Source: Acidobacteriota bacterium
Lineage (GTDB): Bacteria; Acidobacteriota; Vicinamibacteria; Vicinamibacterales; JACPPN01
Direction of reading: 5' to 3'
Assembly (NCBI GenBank): GCA_016190995.1
Contig: JACPPN010000264.1
Location: 1 to 34,375 of the forward strand
DNA length: 34,375 nucleotides
Shown here: positions 16,601 through 23,912 of the stretch, piece after piece
Layout: every line of letters starts with the position of its first letter
How positions within the stretch are numbered: the first letter of the stretch is position 1
The notes under the pieces: model-generated
The model's database searches: none
Seen by the model: only the letters and a program-made list of their open reading frames with translations
Told to the model about the DNA's origin: nothing
Position numbers and translations under genes: made by a program

Positions 16601-17488
16601 GGGCGGGGGCGTGCTCGCCTGCAGGACCGTCGCCTGCTCGGGCAGGTCGAGGTCGGTCCGCGTTTCCTCAACCGGTGACAGGCGATGCCGAATCGCGGCA
16701 ATGTCCAGGCGCATCCGGCCGAGATCCTGATACCGATCGGCGGGATCTTTGGCGAGCGCGCGAAAGATCATCCGTTCCAGATCGGGATCGCGGTCGGCGA
16801 TGAACTTGCTGATCGGTTCCGGGTTCAGGGTCTGGATCTTGGGGATCAGGCCCTCCTCAATGCCTCCCGGAAACGCCTGCCGATAGGTCAAGAGCTCGTA
16901 GAGGACGGCTCCAACCGCGAAGATGTCGCTCCGGTGATCGATCCGCTGACCGGTAACTTGCTCCGGCGACATATAGTTGATCGTGCCAATCAGCATGCCA
17001 GCCAGCGTCATGCCCGAGCCGCCGATGCGTGCGATCCCGAAGTCGAGGATCTTCAGGACGCCGTCGGCGTCGACAATCAGATTCGCAGGCTTGATGTCCC
17101 GGTGAATGATGCCCGCATTGTGGGCGTAGGCGAGGCCGGCGCACAGTTCCTCCACTAGAGTCAGCTTGCGCACGATGGAGAGCGGCGCGCGGCGTCCGAT
17201 GAGATCGGCGAGCGTGTTGCCCGGAATGTACTCCATGGCAATGAAGGGCTGGCCGTCGTGCTCGCCGACGTCGAAGATGGTGACGATATTGACGTGCCGG
17301 AGGCGGCCGGCCGAGCGCGCCTCGCGCGCGAACCGCTCACGCACTTCGTCGCTGTTGTCCCGCAGGAGCTTGATGGCGACGAGACGCTCGATGGCCGGAT
17401 CGCGCGCGAGATAGAGGTACCCCATCCCGCCCTGGCCGAGGCGGTCAATGACCTGGTAGCGCCCGATGCTATGCGGATTGGCCGTCAC
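13685..17488 (-). CDS. Very large Ser/Thr kinase: kinase, TPRs, charged helix, TM, TPRs, NTF2-like end
   Basis: A 1267-residue protein. The kinase domain (about 11-270) has LGQGGMGYLY, ATP lysine K40, HRDIKPAN (129-136), DFG (149-151) and TINYMSPEQ. Degenerate TPRs occupy about 310-530. About 538-645 is almost only Glu, Arg, Lys and Gln in alternating short blocks, with few hydrophobic heptads, as in single alpha-helix domains. More TPRs lie at about 650-815. One transmembrane helix (about 910-929, LVSIAAVLVLGIGLWVA) leads to a periplasmic part with TPR-like helices (about 960-1090), a Pro/Ser linker and a C-terminal domain of about 115 residues resembling SnoaL/NTF2-like folds. Start GTG 17488 gives the same N-terminus as its paralogue. 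It is last in the minus-strand run, 165 bp after its paralogue, and may have its own promoter. EQATVLQA near residue 287 is a candidate phospho-site. Confidence 0.9.
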   Translation of the reverse strand: MTANPHSIGRYQVIDRLGQGGMGYLYLARDPAIERLVAIKLLRDNSDEVRERFAREARSAGRLRHVNIVTIFDVGEHDGQPFIAMEYIPGNTLADLIGRRAPLSIVRKLTLVEELCAGLAYAHNAGIIHRDIKPANLIVDADGVLKILDFGIARIGGSGMTLAGMLIGTINYMSPEQVTGQRIDHRSDIFAVGAVLYELLTYRQAFPGGIEEGLIPKIQTLNPEPISKFIADRDPDLERMIFRALAKDPADRYQDLGRMRLDIAAIRHRLSPVEETRTDLDLPEQATVLQASTPPPSMTPRRTDRAAIAKRRAEQIAAFLTAAREAMSAGRYEAAVASCEQAAVLNPDDGRILALLDEARQAFEQQQASGWVAEAREAVERGVWTAAQELVERALAIAPAFEDALQLKRRITQARYEAERLRERSAAIARSLERSRAAFDAGHLDEARDAATEALAIDPDHIEARELRQRARAALEDCRRRDELDERACQAIEDARAEFRAGQLEAALARLQAFEPHHDEVERALGELQHEAEAIWQRQREEEARRQREDEQRHRREEEARRKREEAAEGERRDEERRRKKEEEQRQREEARRKRAEDEGQRREAEEARRREQEDARRRDQEEEERRRREQEARDHQERVQREREQYVAARLEAAERALGTRRFSDALTCAREALAADADSARASDLLARIREDQRADKAAERAARLVTGEAERLLAAGDVDGALLKIEEAARAHPHVAAVDEFRQRAEQKRKEQKAAAKAHERLVDALITRVENLLDLGDLDMAARALQETRETHADSPRFQQCERRLAALQEAEATRRREAREAQELAPAPTAVDSAPPEPIDILDHEGVRADGERLSAPAAARLEETTATAVPQDSTATARISVASAPQVLASRLQVRLPRPLRERRVLVSIAAVLVLGIGLWVARLRSPETAPPAGQVTGVPATPPAATPPAALPSAAIAAPSMTLAPSTLSPAEIEQQLATYRSAARQQLARGEDRAALQSVSAGLQIRNNDPELTRILEALLGYARLQSDKAREGATAAGASGSASYQQAVSAESGATRLARDRKIDQAIRQYWRASTLFEQAALQGRAASGGRPAVTQPSGSQAMPSPTSSKPASAPATVGSPPTSVGRPPDEKIAAKPGSPAKPSLAAVSPEAAIADTLQRYAAAQATLNPAAVRQVWPTVDVDVLAETYKSLSALTVTIDNIKVLSVDDTTARVSCRFNQTTVAKSGARQSSSTVRTLVMKKAGDAWVIGSIATVVLR

Positions 17489-17653
17489 GTCGCGTTACCG
17501 TCGACCTGGCGCCGCCCGACCGCCGAACGCCCGAAGCTTGCGCTGGCTCGCCGCAGGCATGAACATGGGGTGGGCGCCCCGGGGGGGAGGAAAACGGCGC
17601 CCTGAGTGGGTGCGAGTGTACCTCGGTGGATCCGGAGGGTCAACCGGTCCGCG
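17489..17653. other. Intergenic gap between the two large kinases
   Basis: This 165-bp gap is by far the largest within the minus-strand run. It includes a C-rich block on the minus strand (GGGCGCCCCGGGGGGG on plus, near 17573-17588) that could form a structure. No clear promoter or terminator was recognised. It is the natural place for an internal promoter for the last kinase gene. Confidence 0.4.
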
Positions 17654-20600
17654 TCAGCGAATCAGCCAACGGCCCTCGACCTTCTGGAGCGCCAGCACCT
17701 GCGACACGGTCTGTGACGTCGTGCCCCCGCGTCGATTCTGCAGCATGTACCTGATCCGGCAGGACGCGGTGGCGCGGTCGCCGGTGATCGAGATCGTGAC
17801 GTTCTCAAACTGCAGGCGCAGGGCGATCAGCTCGGAGAAGTACGTGCTTCGCTCCTGTACCTGCGCCTCCGTCATCCACGGCCTGATCTTCTTCAGCGCC
17901 GTCACGCTGAGACGCTCGTGCGCCTCTTTATAGAGCTGCAGGGCATCGCGAACCCCCTGCTCGTCCGCCGCCGCCGACTGGGGCGTTGCGGGAGGCGCGG
18001 CCGCAGGCTGCGCGACCGGTGCGGTCTCACGACTCGGCGATGGCGCGGTCTCACGGCTCGGCGACGGCGCGGGCACTGTGGTCGACGCGGCGGGCGTTCC
18101 TTCTACGCTCGGCTTAGGCGGCGGCGGTTCGGGTGCGGCAGTAGGCTCCACGTTCGAAGGCGCTTGTTGCGTCGGGGTCGCACGGTTCGCCGACAACTGT
18201 TCACTGTTACGTCGGGCCTCGCCCGCCGCGACACCGAACAGCTCCGCCGCCGACCAGAATTGCTGCGCCGATTCCGCAAGTTTTCCTTCGCGCCGGAGCT
18301 GCTCCGCAAGCGCGCGGCGGCGCGCCGCATTCTCGAAACTGACCACGCCCAGACGCTCCGCTCCCGCCAGGTTGGCGTCCGATTGCGCTCGATCCGATCG
18401 TTGCCGCGCATCATCGGCGAGCCGCGTCATGAGCGCGCGCAACTGGACATCGGACGGGTCGAGGTGCAAACCGGCGATCACGGTCGTAAGCGCCTGCAGA
18501 TAGTTGGCCTTGGAGAATTGCTGGAGAGCGTCGGCGCGGATTTTCGCGAGTCGCGGGTCTTTGGGCGGCGGCGCATTCGCAACTTCTGGCGAGGACACCG
18601 GCTGTGACTGAAGAGACGGGGCCTGACTCTGAACGGCCGGCTCTGTCGGTGGCTGCGGCGGCGTTGCCGGCGCCGACGGTGGCGCCGCCTGCGGTGACGG
18701 TGGCACCGCCTGCGCCTTCTCCTCGGTCAGGGGCGCCTGCTGGTCGGGTGCGCTTCCGCCGAACAACCACATGCCTATCACGATCAGGAGCGCAAGCCCG
18801 AGAGCGCCCCATCGCCTCAAGTCGAACGATCGCCAGCGCCCGATTTCCGCCTCGAGGAACGAAGCGCCAGGTTCCGCTGCCTGCTCGACCAGGGGCCCGG
18901 GCCGTTCGGCGATCGAGGGCTGCACGCGCGCCTGAACAGCCGGCGCGCGCCCCACGTGGGACTCGACCGGCACCGGCGTGACTGCGCCCGAAGAGGCCCG
19001 CGCGAAAACGGTCTTGTCCTGCTCGGATGCTGGCGGCGCCCCTTCCCGGCCGAGTGGCATAACAGATGCCGGCGAAGGGGCGACCGGTTGCGCCGGTGCA
19101 GGCAGCTCCGCTTCAACCTTCGCGTTGGCGATGCGCTGCTCTGCCTCGCGCAATCGTCCGGCGGCTTCGAGATCGGCACGCGCTCGAATCAGCTCACGCT
19201 CCGCCGTGTCAGGGTCGCCCGCCGCCAGCCATCGGTCGATGCGTAGGATGACTTCCGCCGCGCGGGTCATGGCGGTGGCGAACGCCACGCCGGAAGCCGA
19301 TGCGGCCCGAACCTGCGACCCGGAACCGGGAGACGGCGGCGGCGCGGCCGGGCTGGGTGCCGGCGGGGCGAGCCCAGCCGGCGGAGGAGACTGAGCCGCT
19401 ACGGGAGGCGGAACAGAGGCGACGGGGTCGGCCGAACGGTCTGGCGGCGCCCCCGCAGAAGCGGGGGCCGAGCCGGGTACCAGCGGCGGCGGCTCCGAAA
19501 CGGCGGCCTCCGGCTGTCGCGGCGCGCCGGCCGGTCGCGCCACGACACCTCGTCCTGTCCGCGACTCCTTCTTCCGGCGCTCCGCTTCCTCGCGCTGCCG
19601 CGTGATTTCCGCCCGCAATTCGAGCGACCGCAAGTCGCCGGGGTCCTTCTCGAGAGCCGCCGTGACGCTGCGCATCGCCTCGGCAAACCGGTGGCGCGCC
19701 AAAGCCCGTTCCGCCTGCGCGACAGCTTTCGCCACCTGTCGAGCCACCTCGGCCCGTGCTTCGTCCATGGATGCTGCCGGAGCCTCCCGAACATCCGCAG
19801 GAGATTCTGTCGCTCGTTCTTCTTCAGGCGCGGCGGCCGGTTCGCTCGCCGACACCGCGGTCGCGATGCCGGATGGTTTCGGCGGTTCGATCGCGGCGGC
19901 GCCCTCGGCCGCCACAGCGGGCACGGCGGGTTCTCCCGCTTCTTCGGCCGGCGTAGAAGGAGCAGGAACAGCCGGCCCGGCCGCCTGTTGCGCTTCATGT
20001 CGGCGTTTTTCCCGCTCTTCCAGCCGTCTCCGCCAGATGGCTTCGGCTTCGTTCCGGAGCTCGACGAGCACCCGCCTTACTTCTTCGTTCGCCGGACTGA
20101 ACGCCTGCAGCATGGCGAGGGCCGACTCGTGCGCTCCCGAGGCGAACTCGCGCCGGGCCTCCGCGATCGCTTCAGCGGCGTGTCGATCGGCCTCGCGACG
20201 GCGCCGCTCTTCTTCAGCTGCCGCGGAGGCGCGCTGCTTCAGGTCGCGCGCGTCAGCACACTGCGGATCGATGGCGAGCGCATCGGCCGCCGCCTGCACC
20301 GCGGTCTCGAACGCGCCGACATCGAAGCTCGAGCGCGCGCGCTCGAGGGAGGCGGCGAGGGCCTGAGCGCGCTCCTGCCGGATACGCGCCTGCTCGGCAT
20401 CCACCACCACCGCCGTCAGGCCGGGGTCTTCCGGGTTGACCGCGCGCGCCCGCGCGATGGCGTCCAACGCGAGGTCGATTTCACCGCGGTCGAGCGCGGC
20501 GCGCGCCTCGGCGACCAGCGCCGCCAGCTGACGCGCCTCGCGTGCCGCGCGCGCGCTGTCGATCATGTCGATGACGCGCGATTCGTCCGGATCGATCAGC

Positions 20601-21631
20601 GACGCCCGGTCGCACGCGTCGATCGCGCCGTCGAAATCCTCGGCCTCGAACTTCGCGCGCGCCTCCCCGAGCAGCGTGTCGATTTGTTCGGCCCGCCGCT
20701 TCGCGATGAGCTCACGATCCACGGCGGCGCGACGCGTGCCACTGGAAGGCGCGGGCGTTTGCGGGGGTGGAACCGGGAGGAATGGCGTGACGGGCGCCGT
20801 CTCGTCCATGGCCGCCCCGCGGGCGAGCTGGCGCCGCACGAGCCCGATCTCGCCCCTCATCGCGCCCATGTCCTGGTACCGCATGCTCATCTCCTTCGCC
20901 AGCGCGCGGGAGACGATTGGATCGATCGGCGCGAGCTGCGGCGCGAGCAGCCGCAAGGGCGGCGGATCGTTCTGGGCGATCCGCTGCAGCACGCCGTCCT
21001 CGAGGCTGCCCGGGAACGCCTGGCGGTAGGTGAGGAGCTCGTACAAGACGGCGCCCACCGCGAAGACATCGCTCCGGGCGTCGGCGGGCATGCCGGCGGT
21101 CTGCTCGGGGGACATGTAGTTGACTGTGCCGACCAGCGTACCGATACGCGTCATGCTGGAGTTCACGACGCGGGCGATGCCGAAGTCGAGGATCTTGAGC
21201 ACCCCCTCCGCATCGACGATCAGGTTTGCCGGCTTCACGTCACGATGGACGATGCCGGCGCGGTGCGCGTAGGCGAGGCCCGCGCACAGCTCCTCCATCA
21301 TCTTCAGCTTGTCGTCGAGCGGAATCACCGCCCGGCGCTGAATGATCTGCCCGAGCGTCTCACCGGGGATGTACTCCATCGCGATGAAGGGAATCCCCTC
21401 GTGCTCGCCGACGTCGAAGATGGTGACGATGTTCGGATGGTGGAGGCGGCCGGCCGAGCGCGCTTCACGCGCGAAGCGTTCGCGGATGTCGCGGCTGTCG
21501 TCGCGCAGCACCTTGATCGCGACGAGTCGATCGATCGCGGGATCGCGGGCGAGAAACAGCGCACCCATTCCTCCTCGCCCGAGCCGCTCGAGCACCTGAT
21601 ACCGTCCGATGGCGGGAGGAATCGCGCTCAT
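17654..21631 (-). CDS. Very large Ser/Thr kinase paralogue: kinase, TPRs, Pro/Ala linkers, TM, TPRs, NTF2-like end
   Basis: A 1325-residue protein collinear with the kinase at 13685-17488. The kinase domain (about 11-270) has LGRGGMGALF, K40, HRDVKPAN, DFG and TVNYMSPEQ. TPRs at about 310-535 end in NEAEAIWRRR, matching HEAEAIWQRQ at the same position in the paralogue. Instead of the long charged helix there is a Pro/Ala/Glu-rich linker (about 545-620), then TPRs, another Pro-rich stretch, a further helical pair, a transmembrane helix (about 941-958) and periplasmic TPR-like helices. A Pro/Ser/Thr linker with a duplicated eight-residue unit and a C-terminal NTF2-like domain follow. DKTVFARA near residue 874 is a candidate phospho-site close to the membrane. 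It starts 18 bp after the PEGA/PDZ stop, so translation is probably coupled. Confidence 0.9.
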   Translation of the reverse strand: MSAIPPAIGRYQVLERLGRGGMGALFLARDPAIDRLVAIKVLRDDSRDIRERFAREARSAGRLHHPNIVTIFDVGEHEGIPFIAMEYIPGETLGQIIQRRAVIPLDDKLKMMEELCAGLAYAHRAGIVHRDVKPANLIVDAEGVLKILDFGIARVVNSSMTRIGTLVGTVNYMSPEQTAGMPADARSDVFAVGAVLYELLTYRQAFPGSLEDGVLQRIAQNDPPPLRLLAPQLAPIDPIVSRALAKEMSMRYQDMGAMRGEIGLVRRQLARGAAMDETAPVTPFLPVPPPQTPAPSSGTRRAAVDRELIAKRRAEQIDTLLGEARAKFEAEDFDGAIDACDRASLIDPDESRVIDMIDSARAAREARQLAALVAEARAALDRGEIDLALDAIARARAVNPEDPGLTAVVVDAEQARIRQERAQALAASLERARSSFDVGAFETAVQAAADALAIDPQCADARDLKQRASAAAEEERRRREADRHAAEAIAEARREFASGAHESALAMLQAFSPANEEVRRVLVELRNEAEAIWRRRLEEREKRRHEAQQAAGPAVPAPSTPAEEAGEPAVPAVAAEGAAAIEPPKPSGIATAVSASEPAAAPEEERATESPADVREAPAASMDEARAEVARQVAKAVAQAERALARHRFAEAMRSVTAALEKDPGDLRSLELRAEITRQREEAERRKKESRTGRGVVARPAGAPRQPEAAVSEPPPLVPGSAPASAGAPPDRSADPVASVPPPVAAQSPPPAGLAPPAPSPAAPPPSPGSGSQVRAASASGVAFATAMTRAAEVILRIDRWLAAGDPDTAERELIRARADLEAAGRLREAEQRIANAKVEAELPAPAQPVAPSPASVMPLGREGAPPASEQDKTVFARASSGAVTPVPVESHVGRAPAVQARVQPSIAERPGPLVEQAAEPGASFLEAEIGRWRSFDLRRWGALGLALLIVIGMWLFGGSAPDQQAPLTEEKAQAVPPSPQAAPPSAPATPPQPPTEPAVQSQAPSLQSQPVSSPEVANAPPPKDPRLAKIRADALQQFSKANYLQALTTVIAGLHLDPSDVQLRALMTRLADDARQRSDRAQSDANLAGAERLGVVSFENAARRRALAEQLRREGKLAESAQQFWSAAELFGVAAGEARRNSEQLSANRATPTQQAPSNVEPTAAPEPPPPKPSVEGTPAASTTVPAPSPSRETAPSPSRETAPVAQPAAAPPATPQSAAADEQGVRDALQLYKEAHERLSVTALKKIRPWMTEAQVQERSTYFSELIALRLQFENVTISITGDRATASCRIRYMLQNRRGGTTSQTVSQVLALQKVEGRWLIR
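18021..18068 (-). repeat. 24-bp tandem duplication inside kinase gene (PSPSRETA twice)
   Basis: Two 24-bp units, differing by two or three bases, at 18021-18044 and 18045-18068 encode PSPSRETA-PSPSRETA in the periplasmic linker before the C-terminal domain. It is probably a recent slippage event and the copy number may vary between strains. Confidence 0.75.
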
Positions 21632-21649
21632 ACCGGCATCAGTTCGAGC

Positions 21650-23890
21650 TCAGAACCGTCCGCCGGACCGGCGTCCGGCGCGCTGGAGCTCGGCGAGCTT
21701 CCGATCCGCGAGCTCCTTGACCGGAGGGCCGTCCTCGGTCAGGAGGCTGTCCTTGGCTGCCGAGGCGGCGCGCCAGGCACGCTCGGCCTCCGCCAGTTGC
21801 CCCAGCTTCTCGTGACAAAGCCCGGTCAGATATTGAACCGTGCCATTCGAGACGCCGACCACGTCAGCGAGCTTGACCCGCTCCAGCTCGCTGCGCGCGT
21901 CGTCCCAGTTGCCCGCGGCCATGAGCGCAATCGCCAGATTCAGGCGTGCCGCGGCCTCTTCGATCGACGCCAGCGGCCCCGCAAGCCGGGTCCGGAAATC
22001 GAGAATCAGCTTGTTGAACAGCAGCGTCTGATCTTCCATGTACACGGCACGCGGCGACGCGCTCACGCGCAGGTCCGCGGTCTTGGCGGCGCCATCACGC
22101 GTCCGGAGCTCGAGCGAGAGCCGTGTGTCCGGTTTGAGACCGGCCAGCAGCTTCTCGAAGCCGGAAGCATCAGTGATGTTCTGGCCGTTGGCGCGCTGGA
22201 TGACGTCGCCCGGCACCAGCCCGACCGTCGCGGCATCGGTGTTGGGCTCGACCGTGATGATCACGGCGCCGGGAACGTCGGCGACGTCAATGGCGACCAG
22301 ACCGGCCGACGGGCGGAGCAGCGGCGGCACGTCGCTCAGTCGCGCGATGAGCCTGTCCCGCGAGGCCGGGTCGTCGAGTCTCAGTTCCAGCACGTCGGGC
22401 TGGCTGCTGCCAGCCGCGAGAATCGACACGAGCAACTGTCCCGTGGCCGCGTTGGGCGGAATCGTCACGGCGCCGACGCCCTGCGCGTCGAGCTGGGTTG
22501 CGATCTGCCTCGAGAGATTCAGGCGCGCGTCGGGCGTGAAGTTCGCGGCCTCCCCGACGGGGCGCCCGCCGCGCGTGAACGTCAGCCAGCCGGCGGGAAC
22601 CTTCTGATCCTTGAGCGCGCGCTCCACTTCTTCGGGGGGCGGCGCCACGAACGCGATCGTTGCGGCGTCGCCAATGATCCGCTCGACTTCGCGCCGGAAA
22701 TCGGGCGCGCCGCGCAGATTGGGCGGCAGCCCCGAAACACTGAGGAGCGCGAACGCCGGTTTGAGCATGCCCTCGAGAGTCAGCGTGTCGCCCGATTTCA
22801 CCTGCAGGCGGCGCACGAATCGTCCACTTGGAGAACGCACTTCCACCGTGTGATCGCCTTTGCAGACGTCGAGCGAGAGTGGCGTTTTTCCTTTCGCCTG
22901 GCCGTCGAGAAAGACGTTGCCTCCCGCCGGAGTGGACGACACCGCAATCGATCCGACCGCCGGGTCCAGCTTCAGCGGCTCGAGCTTGTAGTCGGAGGGC
23001 TGCGTCACAGCAACCGTGCGCTGCAGCGACTCGTAGCATTCCTTGCGCAGCTCCAGCAGGTGATCGCCGTTCGACAGGTCGGCAACGATGTAGGGCGCCG
23101 AGAATTTCTCGAGCGGCTCGCCGAGCCGGGTCGCCCAGTCGCTGTATTGCGCCGGCGGCGGACCGGTGGCCGTGACGCCCGCTTTCGCGCCGTCGACGAA
23201 CACCTCGACACCCGATGGCACGGTGACGAGCAGCGCCGTCGACGAGACGCGCGTGAGGGTGATACCGAGCGGCGTCGATGTGCCGGCCGCTGCGCTGATT
23301 TGCTCCGTGACCGCTTGATAGCCCGGCGCCTTTGCGACAATCGTGTGAGGCCCTGCCACCACCGCCAGCGGTGCGCTCGACGTCGTCACCGACCGGCCAT
23401 CGAGCTCGACCTGCGCGTCCTGGGGCGTGACGCTCAGGGCGATCTCCGCAACGAGGCCCTTGCGAACCTCCCTGAAAAAGTCGCTGATCTTCGGCGATAC
23501 CGGTTGCGCGAGCGCGTGACCGGGATCGCGCCGCAGAAGCGTCGTGAAGTCGGCACGCGCACCCTCCGTGTCGCGCAGGCCGACGAAGCGCGATCGCCCC
23601 CGCAGCTCGTACGCCGACACGAGCACGGTATGCACGGCGGCCGTGTTGCCACCATCCTGTGCCTCGAGCTTCGAGATGAGATCGTCGAGCAGGGGGACCG
23701 CCTTGTCGTGCTCGCCCATGTCGGCGAGACGCCGCGCTTCGGCGAGCGGATCGCTGCCGAGCGCGGATGGATCCTGCACTGCGGTTCCAGTGCGGGCCAG
23801 CGAAGAGATCGCCAGCGCGCAGACCATCAGGGCCAGGCGCAGCCATGACGGCCTGCCGGGCCGACTTGGTGACTTGGATGCCATCGACAT
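21650..23890 (-). CDS. Exported PEGA-PDZ-TPR protein (module copy 2)
   Basis: A 746-residue protein with a signal peptide (WLRLALMVCALAISSLARTG). A helical segment spans about 45-140. PEGA modules lie at about 148-214 (LSVTPQDAQVELDGRSV), 218-300 and 313-378 (SSTPAGGNVFLDGQAKGKTPLSL). A middle domain spans about 385-525, a PDZ domain about 530-610 (VIITVEPNTDAATVGLVPGDVIQRANGQ) and C-terminal TPRs about 640-735. Cysteines at 285, 343 and 692 match 278, 347 and 693 of the homologue at 6157-8418. The frame is open a further 280 bp upstream, but that part is antisense-like shadow of the preceding gene; ATG 23890 (or ATG 23884) precedes the signal peptide. It lies between the propeller gene (22-bp gap, holding the CGAAGCTTCG repeat) and the large kinase. 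Confidence 0.84.
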   Translation of the reverse strand: MSMASKSPSRPGRPSWLRLALMVCALAISSLARTGTAVQDPSALGSDPLAEARRLADMGEHDKAVPLLDDLISKLEAQDGGNTAAVHTVLVSAYELRGRSRFVGLRDTEGARADFTTLLRRDPGHALAQPVSPKISDFFREVRKGLVAEIALSVTPQDAQVELDGRSVTTSSAPLAVVAGPHTIVAKAPGYQAVTEQISAAAGTSTPLGITLTRVSSTALLVTVPSGVEVFVDGAKAGVTATGPPPAQYSDWATRLGEPLEKFSAPYIVADLSNGDHLLELRKECYESLQRTVAVTQPSDYKLEPLKLDPAVGSIAVSSTPAGGNVFLDGQAKGKTPLSLDVCKGDHTVEVRSPSGRFVRRLQVKSGDTLTLEGMLKPAFALLSVSGLPPNLRGAPDFRREVERIIGDAATIAFVAPPPEEVERALKDQKVPAGWLTFTRGGRPVGEAANFTPDARLNLSRQIATQLDAQGVGAVTIPPNAATGQLLVSILAAGSSQPDVLELRLDDPASRDRLIARLSDVPPLLRPSAGLVAIDVADVPGAVIITVEPNTDAATVGLVPGDVIQRANGQNITDASGFEKLLAGLKPDTRLSLELRTRDGAAKTADLRVSASPRAVYMEDQTLLFNKLILDFRTRLAGPLASIEEAAARLNLAIALMAAGNWDDARSELERVKLADVVGVSNGTVQYLTGLCHEKLGQLAEAERAWRAASAAKDSLLTEDGPPVKELADRKLAELQRAGRRSGGRF

Positions 23891-23895
23891 AGGCA

Positions 23896-23909
23896 GTAAC
23901 GAAGCTTCG
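23896..23909. repeat. Intergenic GTAACGAAGCTTCG palindrome
   Basis: GTAACGAAGCTTCG, with the perfect palindrome CGAAGCTTCG inside, fills the short gap between the propeller and PEGA/PDZ genes. It is the same sequence, inverted, as 9858-9871, which lies between kinase and propeller genes of the other module copy. It may be a small dispersed element or a regulatory or processing site. Confidence 0.65.
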
Positions 23910-23912
23910 CCT

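Noticed and set aside
19691-23848. A 1385-codon plus-strand open frame opposite the large kinase and PEGA/PDZ genes
   Set aside because: It is rich in Arg/His/Gly with no domain pattern, lies wholly antisense to well-supported genes, and is the shadow expected from GC-rich codon use.
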